DNA of 64,000 nt from an uncultured Hungatella sp. (GCA_910585435.1 CAJUEJ010000004.1:62001-126000), one strand, 5' to 3'; shown: positions 40,305-49,067, numbered from the stretch's first letter. Numbers and translations: made by a program. The notes: generated by a model from the letters alone, not told the origin.

Positions 40305-42428
40305 TTACCTATAAGGCTTTCTTCGAAAACGCCTTACCAAAAGCAGTGCGAGAACCGCTGCCAGCAGGCAGCCGCCGTAAACGGCCAGGTTCAGGAGCAG
40401 GGTATGAGGATCCATCTGGCCGGGATCCTTTGTAAACCGGTTTTCCATGCCGGAAGCAGCAGGGAACCCTGGATTCTCCCGGAAGGCTTCCATAGCCGGG
40501 GCAGCCGGGGTGCCGGAGGTGTCGGAGCCGGCTTCGGCTTCTGGGGCTGGAACCGTTGATACTTTGTCAGGCTCTTCGCTTTGACCAGGGAATCGGTCCC
40601 TTCCCCGGTCATTGTCGTGGCCTGACATAACCCCCATGACTTCAATGTCGATGGAGGAACCGTCCACCAGGTTCTTGGAGTCATCCGTCTGTCCCTGGTC
40701 CGTGGATGGTATGGAGCCGTCCAGCTGCCCTTTGATGCTTTCTGCCCTCAAAAGGACAGTCTGGTAAAGCATCTTGGCCCCTGCATCATATTCCTCGTAG
40801 GAATAAAATGCCGTAGGGTCTGTCTGTACCAGCCCATCGATCTGGTCCCGGACGCGGCTGTAGAATTCCTCAAATCCACCGCCGAAGACATAGGCATCTA
40901 CCAGTTTCTGGAGATACTCATGATATTTGGAACGGTATGTTTCTTCTTTCAGCAAGGCATCAAAGAACCGGGTGATTTGAAATGGGGTGTCAATGGCATC
41001 ATTTATCATCTCTGTCCCATTGCCGGAACGCCCCATATTCATGCCGCCAAACGACAGGTTATAATCCCAGGGAAGAATATTCAGCTGTCCGTCCTGTTCA
41101 TACAGGTAATAGTTGTGAGCCATCATGCCGGACAAACTGTCCATATTGACGGAAAATACGTGTACCGCCATATATCGGAGAAGGTTGTCGATATCCAGAC
41201 AGCGTTCAAGCTCCGTTCCTTCGCTGATGTGCTTTAAGGCGGTGACAACTCTTCGGTGATCGCTTTTTCCTGTATCTGTCACCTCACCTTCCCATATGGT
41301 AGAATAACTGTCAAGGTTATCATCTGTATAATTCAGGTCTGCTCCGCTGCCGCCTCTCAAGAAATTGCCGCCTGGCATTCCGGACATTTTGCCCCGTTCC
41401 GGATGTTTTGTGCTGTCTTCCTGAACCTGGAGCGGTGCCTCGCCGGGAAATTCGCCTGCTTCATCGGGAGACTGGCTTGCCTTGCCGGGAGGTTCGTTTG
41501 CTTCACCGGGGGACTGTCTTGCTTCGCCGAGAGGTTCGCTTGCTTCACCGGGGGACTGTCTTGCCTCGCCGAGAGGTTCGCTTGCTTCACCGGGAGACTG
41601 TCTTGCCTCGCCGGGAGATTCGCTTGCCTCACCGGGAGACTGGCCTGCTTCACCAGGAGACTGTCTTGCCTCGCCGGGAGGTTCCGCAGCCTCCCCGTTT
41701 GGTCTCATTTCTCCAATCGCCCCAGGCTCTCTGCCTGGCTTCTGGTTATCTGCTCCCGGTGCTCTTCCGTTTTCAGGACGTTCTCCGCCCATCCCCATAC
41801 TTTCCGGTTTATAAAGCGCACCATCCTTTGTCCCGTAATTTCTCAGAAGAAAGCTGTCTTCCACAGCCTCCAAAGCCAGATATACCCCCCAGTATTCCCC
41901 ATTGACCGAAACCTCTGCATAATTGTACAGAGACGCATCTGCATCCAGATACTGATACATATCATACACCAGTGCCTCTTTCATATTGGTGGCATCTGCG
42001 TAATTGTTGTTGAGAATCAGTTTATCCAGTCCCAGACAGGTCTGGCCGTCTACATAGTGGTCAAATTCTAGCTTCAGGCTGTACCGGTCCGTGTTCGGGT
42101 CTGCGACGATGGCAGACAGGCTGGTATTGCCTTTGGGACGGATGCCTACATGACGGATCGTTTGGTCATTAATCACCACATCACAGGAATAATAGGTTTC
42201 CTCGGCTGCATGGGAGAGCATATCTTCCCATTCAGACTCTTCCATCTGAATGTCAATATGGATGATTTCCTGGGTATCAAACAGTTCAGACTCATACCTT
42301 ACTGCCACACCGGCTCCGCCTAAGGCTTCCACAGCCTTTTCCGGAAATATCCGAGCCAGTATACAGACCAGGACAGCCAACGCCGCCATCACAGTGACGA
42401 TCTTTGTTATGTATGTATGAGTAATCAT
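40305..42428 (-). CDS. CotH kinase-like membrane-anchored protein with heptad repeat insert
   Basis: A 707-aa protein with one N-terminal membrane span (about 9-27), an extracytoplasmic CotH-type kinase domain, and a C-terminal span (about 680-702) before a basic tail. CotH marks are RPKGNTS, YGTKDGALYKPES and LPWDYNLSFGGM. The kinase domain is split at about residues 248-331 by twelve copies of a 7-residue Pro/Gly/Glu-rich unit. The Ser/Asp-rich tail resembles a linker. It is the last gene of an apparent VTC-DUF4956-CotH operon. CotH of Bacillus phosphorylates spore-coat proteins; here the target is unknown. Confidence 0.85.
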   Translation of the reverse strand: MITHTYITKIVTVMAALAVLVCILARIFPEKAVEALGGAGVAVRYESELFDTQEIIHIDIQMEESEWEDMLSHAAEETYYSCDVVINDQTIRHVGIRPKGNTSLSAIVADPNTDRYSLKLEFDHYVDGQTCLGLDKLILNNNYADATNMKEALVYDMYQYLDADASLYNYAEVSVNGEYWGVYLALEAVEDSFLLRNYGTKDGALYKPESMGMGGERPENGRAPGADNQKPGREPGAIGEMRPNGEAAEPPGEARQSPGEAGQSPGEASESPGEARQSPGEASEPLGEARQSPGEASEPLGEARQSPGEANEPPGKASQSPDEAGEFPGEAPLQVQEDSTKHPERGKMSGMPGGNFLRGGSGADLNYTDDNLDSYSTIWEGEVTDTGKSDHRRVVTALKHISEGTELERCLDIDNLLRYMAVHVFSVNMDSLSGMMAHNYYLYEQDGQLNILPWDYNLSFGGMNMGRSGNGTEMINDAIDTPFQITRFFDALLKEETYRSKYHEYLQKLVDAYVFGGGFEEFYSRVRDQIDGLVQTDPTAFYSYEEYDAGAKMLYQTVLLRAESIKGQLDGSIPSTDQGQTDDSKNLVDGSSIDIEVMGVMSGHDNDRGRDRFPGQSEEPDKVSTVPAPEAEAGSDTSGTPAAPAMEAFRENPGFPAASGMENRFTKDPGQMDPHTLLLNLAVYGGCLLAAVLALLLVRRFRRKPYR
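41437..41688 (-). repeat. Twelve 21-bp coding repeats in the CotH-like gene
   Basis: A tandem array of 21-bp units encodes [S/P]-P-G-E-A-[R/S]-[Q/E] with small variations. Units stay in frame, so the array behaves like a variable-length spacer in the protein. Copy number is likely to vary between strains by slippage. Confidence 0.85.
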
Positions 42429-42443
42429 GACAGGCCCCCTTTA

Positions 42444-43115
42444 TCAGGACATATACTCGCCGTTGTAGCTTACCAGGGTGACATCATTTACGCCTCCAAT
42501 ATCATGGAGCCGGTTGACAAACTCGGTCTCGGCATTCTTCATACGGATTTCCGCTGTCAGTTCGATGCCTGCGGCAGTTACTGTCTTGGATTTTACCACG
42601 AAGCGCTCCACAGACGTTTCGGTTACATGGAGGGCCGTCTCCTCTGATTGGTGGTCGCTGCAGTTTAAAATCAGGATGTAAGGGTTATCGTGAATCTTGC
42701 GGTTGGCAAACAGAATCAGGATGGAGCCGATGATCACAGAGCCGATGACAGCCAAAGGGATCATGCCTGCGCCAATGACGATGCCGACAGCGATGGCCCA
42801 GAACAGATATACAATCTCCATAGGCTCTTTGATGGCAGCCCGGAAACGGACAATGGAGAGGGCGCCTACCATACCCAGGGAAAGGACCACATTGGAGGTT
42901 ACGGCCATGATAACCAGGGTGGTCACCAGGGAAAGGCCTACCAGGGTCATGGCAAAGCCTGTGGAGTACATGACTCCGTTGAAGGTCTTTTTATAAACCA
43001 TAAAAATAAACAGCCCCATAACCAGGGCAAACAACATGCCGATGAGAGTGTCAACCGGTGAGAATTCCGTTACACTTTCCAGAAAGCTGGATTTAAAAAT
43101 ATCGTTGAAAGTCAT
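42444..43115 (-). CDS. DUF4956 family membrane protein
   Basis: A 223-aa protein with four or five hydrophobic segments in the first ~145 residues, including the family block GALSIVRFRAAIKEP, then a soluble C-terminal domain with an ACT-like pattern (FVNRLHDIGGVNDVTLVSYN). The function is unknown. It sits 80 bases after the VTC gene and 15 bases before the CotH gene, an association that recurs in Clostridia and suggests a membrane complex. Confidence 0.85.
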   Translation of the reverse strand: MTFNDIFKSSFLESVTEFSPVDTLIGMLFALVMGLFIFMVYKKTFNGVMYSTGFAMTLVGLSLVTTLVIMAVTSNVVLSLGMVGALSIVRFRAAIKEPMEIVYLFWAIAVGIVIGAGMIPLAVIGSVIIGSILILFANRKIHDNPYILILNCSDHQSEETALHVTETSVERFVVKSKTVTAAGIELTAEIRMKNAETEFVNRLHDIGGVNDVTLVSYNGEYMS

Positions 43116-43195
43116 AAATTCTGTTCTCCTTTTCCATGAATTTCCTTACAGCCCTTTGTATCATCTCCCAGGCTGTCTAAATATGGCAGCCGCTT

Positions 43196-43876
43196 TTACC
43201 CGAACCGCCTGCAGGCCTGATACTTGGAAAATGCCTGCTGCCGCAGAGTTTCCGTCTGGATAATGTCCTGTATGACCGCCGGAAGGAATCCGTCGTATTT
43301 CACTTCCAGTATCATGTTCTGAGGCGTATCCAAAGCATGGATATCCGTCACTCTGTCCTCAAGAAATGTTCTGTGGTATAAGGTGGTCCGGATGTGAGAG
43401 TCAAAGGTGACCCGTACGTTTCCGGCCTTATAGATATAAGGCTCCCTCACATAAGACACCAGCACTCTGGGCCGCAGCAGCTGGTAATGCATCTTCGCAT
43501 ACAGCTCCCGCACCAGCAGGGCCGGATGGTTTCTCATCCAGTAAAGACTGCCGTCCAACAACTTCCTGCATTCCTCCTCTGTGATTTTTTCGTCAGACTT
43601 TTTGCAGAGGCTGTTGTCCTTCACCTTCTTTTCCAGAGTAATATAGGATAAATCGTCATTGTAATAGCGTATCCGGAACTTTTCCCGTATGGAGATTCCG
43701 TCCAGCTTCTCCCGGAGAGCCTTATCCTGATAATTGTCAAAATAAATGCTCCGTATCAGGTATCTGCCGTCCTCCCCTGCATGGCCGTCCGGCTCCATCA
43801 CCGCCTGCAGACGGCTTTTCAATTCCAGGTACTGGGGATATCCGATAAGGTATTTTAATTCATGCCGAAAACACAT
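43196..43876 (-). CDS. VTC-domain (polyphosphate polymerase-type) protein
   Basis: A 226-aa protein of the VTC catalytic domain family, the tunnel-fold domain that makes polyphosphate from ATP in yeast Vtc4. Basic and acidic tunnel residues are visible: CFRHELKYLI, YLIRSIYFDN, REKFRIRYYN, ITLEKKVK and the late ILEVKYDG. The start at 43876 lies about 12 bases after AAAGGAG. The frame extends upstream to 44041, but that part is a dispersed repeat element. Activity on ATP is inferred from the fold only. Confidence 0.85.
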   Translation of the reverse strand: MCFRHELKYLIGYPQYLELKSRLQAVMEPDGHAGEDGRYLIRSIYFDNYQDKALREKLDGISIREKFRIRYYNDDLSYITLEKKVKDNSLCKKSDEKITEEECRKLLDGSLYWMRNHPALLVRELYAKMHYQLLRPRVLVSYVREPYIYKAGNVRVTFDSHIRTTLYHRTFLEDRVTDIHALDTPQNMILEVKYDGFLPAVIQDIIQTETLRQQAFSKYQACRRFG

Positions 43877-43924
43877 GAGAGATTCCGTCTCCTTTCTTTG
43901 TTTGGAACATTTCCAGAATTTTTT

Positions 43925-44042
43925 GTGTACTCTCCAAATCTCTTTTGCGCCTGCCTCTGTCGCTGATTTCCCATAGGATCCCACCATATCCGAGAGAAAA
44001 CATCTGACAAAAGCAGGCACATGGAGACTGAGAGAGTACATG
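43925..44042. repeat. TGTACTC-ended repeat, copy b (palindromic)
   Basis: The left arm (GTGTACTCTCCAAATCTC, GCGCCTGCCTCTGTCGCTGA) is inverted at the right (GCAGGCACATGGAGACTGAG, AGAGTACATGG). It lies just upstream of the VTC gene, within the false extension of its frame. Confidence 0.6.
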
Positions 44043-44354
44043 GTTAAAGTATAAAGGGCATTCCTGAAATGTACTTAAAATCAGATGTGTATTTTCTGTG
44101 AAAGCCTCAAAGATTTGCGGCAGGTCTGCATATTTAGGTCTGTACACTTGCGCGTTTTTGTGGTATTTTCCAGGAAATGTGATAAATTAAGGAGAAGAAG
44201 GAGAGAAATTTAAGATAAAATAATCAGGGATAGCAATAAAAAGAGCGGAGATTCGACGGAGCCTCTGCTTTTTGTCGTTATATTGCCTGGAACTGGCTGA
44301 AAGCAGAAACTCCAAGGTTTGCTTGTTGGATTGTTTGTTGGATATGGATACTCA
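44043..44354. other. Intergenic region between HK and VTC genes
   Basis: No gene is seen. A hairpin at about 44239-44276 (AAAAAGAGCGGAG region with CCTCTGCTTTTT, one bulge) probably terminates the histidine kinase transcript or marks the gap. The VTC operon promoter should lie here on the minus strand, but no near-consensus pair stood out. Confidence 0.4.
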
Positions 44355-45578
44355 TCACAGCAGAACCCGAAAGCAGATACTCTCCCCGTCCGGACTCTTC
44401 ACCGATATCCTGCCGCCGTGGGCTTCGGCGATGGCCTGGGCCATAGACAGGCCGATTCCCGTACCTCCCAAGTGGACAGAACGTGACTGGTCCATACGGT
44501 AGAAACGGTCAAACAGCCGGTCCAGGTTGGAGGTATCTGCCAGATGGCAGGTATTGAATACTTCGATACACACCTTCCCATGGCTGCGGTATACATCCAG
44601 GCATATCTGTCCCTTTTCATCCGAGTACTTCACCGCATTGTCAAGAAGAATCGACAAAAGCTTTTGGATGGAACTCCGGTCCCCATACAGCTCTAACGGT
44701 TCCTGGATCCGCTGAATATATTGTTTTCCATTGGCCTTTGCAAGGACGGCAAAGGCTTCCGCTGCCTCCCATGCGGCATCACTTAAAGAAAACCTGGTTT
44801 TTTCCGGAAACGGAGTCTCCTCATCCAACCGGGACAGTGCCACCAGATCCCCGGTAAGCTTAGCAAGGCGGGAGGCCTGTTTCTGGATGTTGGCGATCCA
44901 TTCATCTCCCTCATGCTCCATGGCAGCGATATCCGCACTGGTTGCGATGGAGGTGATAGGAGTCTTAAGCTCATGACCGGCATCGGTGATGAACTGTTTC
45001 TGCCGTTCCATATTCCGGATATAGGGACGGATAGCGTACCGGGAGAAGAATACTACCAGCCAGAATACCAGAAACAGGCTTCCCAGCCCGATAAATGATG
45101 ACATCAGAAGCAGGGAACCCATAAACTGTAACTGCATGGATGCATTGAGAAACAGAACCGTGGCGCCGGCTTCCTCCCTGCGCACAAGGTAGCGGTAATC
45201 TTTGTAGTATCCTTTTTCCCTTCCCTTTCCAAGGACTGCCTTCCCATACAAAGCCGCTGTCTCATGGTCTATGGAGGAAATATGGTCTCTGGATATCTCC
45301 ACAGTCTCCCCTTCCGAATCGATACTCACGGTAAAAAAACGGGTGATAAACTCCGCTTCCGCTCCCCGGCCCGGCAGTTTCCTTCCGGGAGGCCCGCCTT
45401 CCCCCGGATGCCTGAGAGCCCGGGGCCCGTACAGAAGCAGATCCATAGCCAGCTGGTCCTGCATGGAAGCAGTCTGCATATAATTGGCGATATTGATTCC
45501 TGCCACCAGAACCAGCATTACTACCCCATAAGAAGCCATGGCAGCCGCGATAAACCCATGTCTTATTTTTTTCAGCAT
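44355..45578 (-). CDS. Two-component sensor histidine kinase
   Basis: A membrane kinase of 407 aa. Two spans (about 9-31 and 152-178) enclose an extracytoplasmic sensor region. The phospho-acceptor is His202 in DAGHELKTPI. The N box LLDNAVKYS and G box GTGIGLSMAQAIAEAHGG are intact. The start overlaps the response regulator by 7 bases. It lies upstream of, and on the same strand as, the VTC-DUF4956-CotH operon. Confidence 0.93.
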   Translation of the reverse strand: MLKKIRHGFIAAAMASYGVVMLVLVAGINIANYMQTASMQDQLAMDLLLYGPRALRHPGEGGPPGRKLPGRGAEAEFITRFFTVSIDSEGETVEISRDHISSIDHETAALYGKAVLGKGREKGYYKDYRYLVRREEAGATVLFLNASMQLQFMGSLLLMSSFIGLGSLFLVFWLVVFFSRYAIRPYIRNMERQKQFITDAGHELKTPITSIATSADIAAMEHEGDEWIANIQKQASRLAKLTGDLVALSRLDEETPFPEKTRFSLSDAAWEAAEAFAVLAKANGKQYIQRIQEPLELYGDRSSIQKLLSILLDNAVKYSDEKGQICLDVYRSHGKVCIEVFNTCHLADTSNLDRLFDRFYRMDQSRSVHLGGTGIGLSMAQAIAEAHGGRISVKSPDGESICFRVLL

Positions 45579-46249
45579 ATGATTTCCTCCAGCGAGTACC
45601 CGGCTCCCCGGGCTGTCCGGATCTCAATCCCAGCCTGCACCTGCTTTAATTTCTTGCGGATAAATCCTACATACGTCCACACCACGTTCATATCCGCCTC
45701 CGAATCCTGCCCCCATATCTTGTCCATCAGATGACTGGTGGAAAAGACAAAATGGGGATGGCGCATAAACAACTCCATCAGCTGAAACTCCTTGTTGTTC
45801 AGTTTTACAGAGTGGGGGCCGCAGGTTAACTCATAGCGGCTGCAGTCCAGATTCACATTTCCGAAGGTTAAGAACTGGCCTGTGTATCCCTCATTTCTTC
45901 GGGACAAAGCCTTCACCCTGGCGATAAACTCCCTGGTGGAGAAGGGTTTGGGAAGGTAATCATCTGCCCCGGCCTCCAGCCCGGCTACCCGGTCCTCCAC
46001 CTCCGCCTTGGCTGTCAGCATCAGGACAGGAACGCCGGAACCCCTGTTTCGAATGGTTTTTAATACCTCAAGACCATTTACCTCCGGCATCATGATATCC
46101 AGGACAACCACGTCATAATCTGCATTTCCGAAATATTCCAGAGCCTGGGCTCCGTCCCACGCCACGTCTGCGGTAAACATATTTTTTTCCAACAAAAACT
46201 GTAAGCCCTTTGCAAGCTCACGTTCGTCTTCTGCAATCAAGATACGCAC
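45572..46249 (-). CDS. OmpR/PhoB family response regulator
   Basis: A 225-aa regulator. The receiver domain has ED at 7-8, phospho-acceptor Asp51 (VVLDIMMP) and the LTAK switch. The C-terminal winged helix includes LNNKEFQLMELFMRHP and VDVVWTYVGFIRKKL-like spacing. The start codon is GTG at 46249, with AAAGGAGG upstream. It pairs with the overlapping kinase gene and is the likely regulator of nearby cell-envelope genes. Confidence 0.94.
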   Translation of the reverse strand: MRILIAEDERELAKGLQFLLEKNMFTADVAWDGAQALEYFGNADYDVVVLDIMMPEVNGLEVLKTIRNRGSGVPVLMLTAKAEVEDRVAGLEAGADDYLPKPFSTREFIARVKALSRRNEGYTGQFLTFGNVNLDCSRYELTCGPHSVKLNNKEFQLMELFMRHPHFVFSTSHLMDKIWGQDSEADMNVVWTYVGFIRKKLKQVQAGIEIRTARGAGYSLEEIIC

Positions 46250-46265
46250 GGTGGTAAGACCTCCT

Positions 46266-46466
46266 TTATTCCGATAATTTCAGCTTTTTGATTCCCTCGT
46301 CCCGTATAAGTTTTTCCAGGTCCCTGGGCAGCCCGGCATCAGCTGTCAGTTCCAGGACCTGCGCGTAAATGTCTGTATGGAGTCTGCCTAAAAGCTCATT
46401 TGTCAGTTCTTTGATTGTAATCTGTGAATCATCCATTTCCCGAAGCATATAGTAAAAGCTGCCCAT
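46266..46466 (-). CDS. Hypothetical 66-aa protein, first gene of the two-component operon
   Basis: A small acidic helical protein (DDSQITIKELTNELLGRLHTD, LEKLIRDEGIKKLKLSE). I do not recognise it. The frame is open to 46517, but a good promoter lies inside that extension, so translation must start at 46466 or later (46448 or 46436). None of these ATGs has a clear ribosome-binding site. It ends 16 bases before the response regulator start. Confidence 0.45.
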   Translation of the reverse strand: MGSFYYMLREMDDSQITIKELTNELLGRLHTDIYAQVLELTADAGLPRDLEKLIRDEGIKKLKLSE

Positions 46467-46485
46467 GGGTAATCTTTTTGTAGGG

Positions 46486-46514
46486 ATTATAATAGAAAAA
46501 GCAGAATTAATCAA
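46486..46514 (-). promoter_or_regulatory. Promoter of the two-component operon
   Basis: On the minus strand, TTGATT (46514-46509), 17 bases, TATAAT (46491-46486). It would start transcription near 46479 and read the 66-aa gene, the response regulator and the kinase. Confidence 0.65.
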
Positions 46515-46572
46515 CATAAGCGTTTTAAAATTGGGCTGCCCAATTCTATTTCACAGATTAGTATGAGTTTTT

Positions 46573-46667
46573 CTAGTACTGCCTTGCGGAAATAACGGTG
46601 AATAAAGTGCCAGATGGCGTGGACAGCGGGTGCTTTATTCACTGGAATTTCCGCAAGGCAGTACTAG
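46573..46667. repeat. CTAGTAC-ended palindromic element D (95 bp)
   Basis: The arms CTAGTACTGCCTTGCGGAAA and, after a variable step, GTGAATAAAG are repeated inverted on the right, ending GCAGTACTAG. The ends match elements A and B, but the inner sequence is different, so it is a separate sub-family. Confidence 0.75.
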
Positions 46668-47062
46668 TTGGATATGCCTTTTGCCGGATATAATTATGGG
46701 GCAAACCGGAGGAAACGGATGCTTTCCGCACGGAAATTTTCCATTCTGTCCGGAACCTGTCTGTGACTGGTGCTGCTAATGCCTTCGACAGGCAGGAATT
46801 CAAGCTGCCGGAAGGAGTTGTTGACAGGTTGACTCTATTCGTTTATACTAAATCATATCTTACCTGGAATTCATTTCCAGATAGGTTCTGATAAATCTTT
46901 TTTATGCTGCAGTTTCTGCAGAAAAATCCATAGAATGTGAGACAAGATCTCGTAGGTTTAAGGGAAAGGCGGTGATATCCTTGAAGGCCGTAATAAGCGG
47001 TTCTGCCGGATAATTTTTGTTGCAGGAAAACCAGACAATCGATTATAATAGAGGAGAGATAT
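46668..47062. other. Upstream region of the Rpn-like gene
   Basis: No gene is seen in these 395 bp. The part before 46820 has no clear feature. A near-consensus promoter is at 46821-46849 and begins a leader of about 206 nt with two small hairpins (CTGGAA/TTCCAG near 46864-46882; CTGCAG/CTGCAG near 46905-46920). Confidence 0.4.
46821..46849 (+). promoter_or_regulatory. Sigma-A promoter of the Rpn-like gene
   Basis: TTGACA (46821-46826), a 17-base spacer, TATACT (46844-46849). It is one of the best promoters in the window. The long leader that follows may carry regulation. Confidence 0.7.
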
Positions 47063-48142
47063 ATGAAGAAACAAAAAAACGGTTCGGAAAGCACCGAGAC
47101 AAGGAAAACAAAGAAACCGTCCCCCAAAATGCAGAGGCAGCGCAAATCAGGCAGGAAACAGCAGGACGGGAAAGAGATTGCGTACCAGAATAAGGATGTG
47201 GCCTCAAAGGTTACCGGGGAGGCTTTGGTAGGTCACAGCCTGGCACCGTTTGGGCTGCCCCATATAAAGATTACGGCAGTACTTCCCACCAATCTTCCGG
47301 CGTTGGAAAGCAACGAATTAAGGCTGGACAATCTGTTTCTGCTGGAAGATGAAGCCATAGCCATCATTGACTATGAATCGGATTTCAGCCGGAAAAATTT
47401 TGTGAAATACTTAAATTACGCTGCCCGTGTGGTAAAGCGCTATTCGATTCAGGGGAAGCTGTCCAAGTTAAAAAAACTGAAGGTTATTGTGATTTATACG
47501 GCGGATGTGGAAACCGCCGATGATACATATGACCTGGAAGGAATTGCTGTCCGCACGGAGTCCGTATTTTTAGTGAATATGGATACCGGATTTGTATATG
47601 AGACTCTGGCGGATAAGATTAACAGAGGAGAACTTCTGAACACCGAAGAGCTGCTGCAGTTGATGGTACTGCCTTTGACCGTGAAGGGAAAGGAGAGGAA
47701 ACAGGAGGCGATCTTTAAGACGGTGGAGCTTGCAAAGAAACTGGAGGACCGCAGCCAGAAAATGCAGGTATTGGCAGGAATCTTGACATTTACAGACAAA
47801 GTAATCGATAAGGACTATCGGGAGAGAATAAAGGAGGAGTGGGTTATGACACAGATTGGCAAGATGATTTTTGATGACGGCTATAATGCCGGAAGAGAGC
47901 AGGGCGAAAAAAATGGTGAGAAACGAGGCGAGAAACGAGGCGAAGAACGAGGCATACGATGGGGAGAAAACAAAAAACTTGTCATTCAGGTCTGCCGCAA
48001 GCTTCGAAAAGGGAAGGCGGCAGAGACAATAGCGGAAGAACTGGAGGAACCGTTGGAAACTATAGAATCGATCTGTCAGACAGCAGTTAAATACGCCCCG
48101 GATTATGATGAAGTTCATGTGTTTAAGGCGTGGAATATTTAG
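47063..48142 (+). CDS. Rpn-like PD-(D/E)XK nuclease family protein
   Basis: A 359-aa protein. After a basic N-terminus, a nuclease-like core is suggested by LRLDNLFLLEDEAIAIIDYE (Asp and D-Y-E spacing). The helical C-terminal part ends with an Arg/Glu/Gly-rich stretch of GEKR-type 4-residue repeats, a hallmark of Rpn/transposase-like proteins. Rpn proteins in E. coli promote recombination and some restrict phage. The 3' two-thirds is duplicated directly downstream. Confidence 0.7.
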   Translation: MKKQKNGSESTETRKTKKPSPKMQRQRKSGRKQQDGKEIAYQNKDVASKVTGEALVGHSLAPFGLPHIKITAVLPTNLPALESNELRLDNLFLLEDEAIAIIDYESDFSRKNFVKYLNYAARVVKRYSIQGKLSKLKKLKVIVIYTADVETADDTYDLEGIAVRTESVFLVNMDTGFVYETLADKINRGELLNTEELLQLMVLPLTVKGKERKQEAIFKTVELAKKLEDRSQKMQVLAGILTFTDKVIDKDYRERIKEEWVMTQIGKMIFDDGYNAGREQGEKNGEKRGEKRGEERGIRWGENKKLVIQVCRKLRKGKAAETIAEELEEPLETIESICQTAVKYAPDYDEVHVFKAWNI

Positions 48143-48735
48143 TGAATATGGATACCGGATTAGTATATAAAAGTCTGGCGGATAAGATTAACAGAGGAGA
48201 GCTGCTGAACACCGAAGAGCTGCTGCAGTTGATGGTACTGCCGTTGACTGTGAAAGGAAAAGAGAGCAAACAGAAAGCTATCATTATGGCAGTGGAGCTT
48301 GCAAAGAAACTGGAGAATCGCAGTCAGAAAATGCAGGTATTAGCAGGAATATTGACATTTACGGACAAAGTAATCGATAAGGACTATCGGGAGAGAATAA
48401 AGGAGGAGTGGGTCATGACACAGATTGGCAAGATGATTTTTGATGATGGCTATAATGCCGGAAGAGAGCAGGGCGAGAAAGACGGTGAGAAACGGGGCGA
48501 AAGACGAGGCGAGAAACGGGGCGAGAGACGAGGTGAAGAACGAGGCATACGATGGGGAGAAAACAAAAAATTGGTATCTTTTGTCTGCCGCAAGCTTCGA
48601 AAAGGGAAGACGGCAGAGATAATAGCGGAAGAACTGGAGGAACCGTTGGAAACCATAGAATCGATCTGTCAGACAGCAGTTAAATACGCCCCGGATTATG
48701 ATGAAGTTCATGTGTTTAAGGCATGGAATAAATAG
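47571..48735 (+). repeat. Tandem duplication of about 570 bp in the Rpn-like locus
   Basis: Sequence from AGTGAATATGGATACCGGAT at 47571 recurs at 48141, and similarity continues to the shared 3' ends (GTTTAAGGC-TGGAATA) at about 48140 and 48735. The copies differ by scattered substitutions and by the number of 12-bp GEKR units. Confidence 0.85.
48130..48735 (+). pseudogene. C-terminal duplicate of the Rpn-like gene
   Basis: A 201-codon frame that corresponds to residues ~170-359 of the upstream protein and lacks the nuclease core. It can start at a GTG (48130) that overlaps the end of the full gene, or at an ATG at 48148, with only a weak AAGG upstream. The frame is intact, and the GEKR repeat is longer by three units than in the first copy. 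It is either a decaying copy or a deliberately separate C-terminal protein, as described for short alternative products of some Rpn genes. Confidence 0.55.
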
Positions 48736-48857
48736 TAAGGATGATTTTGTAAGACATTATGAGGATGGGAAGACAAGGCAGCGCCGAAGCTGCTGAAGCC
48801 GGGGAAAACTACTTGCCAGATAACCCTATTGGTGATAGAATAAATAAAATATGCACG
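48736..48857. other. Non-coding gap before element B
   Basis: Short gap after the Rpn duplicate; I see no gene or clear signal before the palindromic element that begins at 48858. Confidence 0.4.
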
Positions 48858-49022
48858 CTAGTACATCATTGCATTAATTCCTAAGTAATAGTACTCGCTC
48901 TCTACGCCAGGAGCACGTCTGCGAAGCTAGATGTAGGGTCCACTACACCGTCGCTTCGCAGACGCACACCTGACGCAGATATCAAGCACTATTACTCAGT
49001 TATTAATGCAATGATGTACTAG
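48858..49022. repeat. CTAGTAC-ended palindromic element B (165 bp)
   Basis: Arms of about 80 bp begin CTAGTACATCATTGCATTAA and are inverted at the right end (AATGCAATGATGTACTAG). The inner core CACGTCTGCGAAGCTAGA and its inverse CTTCGCAGACG are shared with element A. Compared with A it lacks about 50 bp of central sequence. Confidence 0.8.
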
Positions 49023-49067
49023 GTGCGAGGAAGTATGAAAGCAGAGTAGAAAAGGAGTGTTTATTTC

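Noticed and set aside
41437..41688. Direct repeats suggesting a CRISPR array
   Set aside because: The 21-bp units are contiguous, without spacers, and keep the reading frame of the CotH-like protein.
43877..44041. N-terminal extension of the VTC protein
   Set aside because: The extra 55 codons are read from a dispersed repeat, and an ATG with a usable ribosome-binding site lies at 43876.
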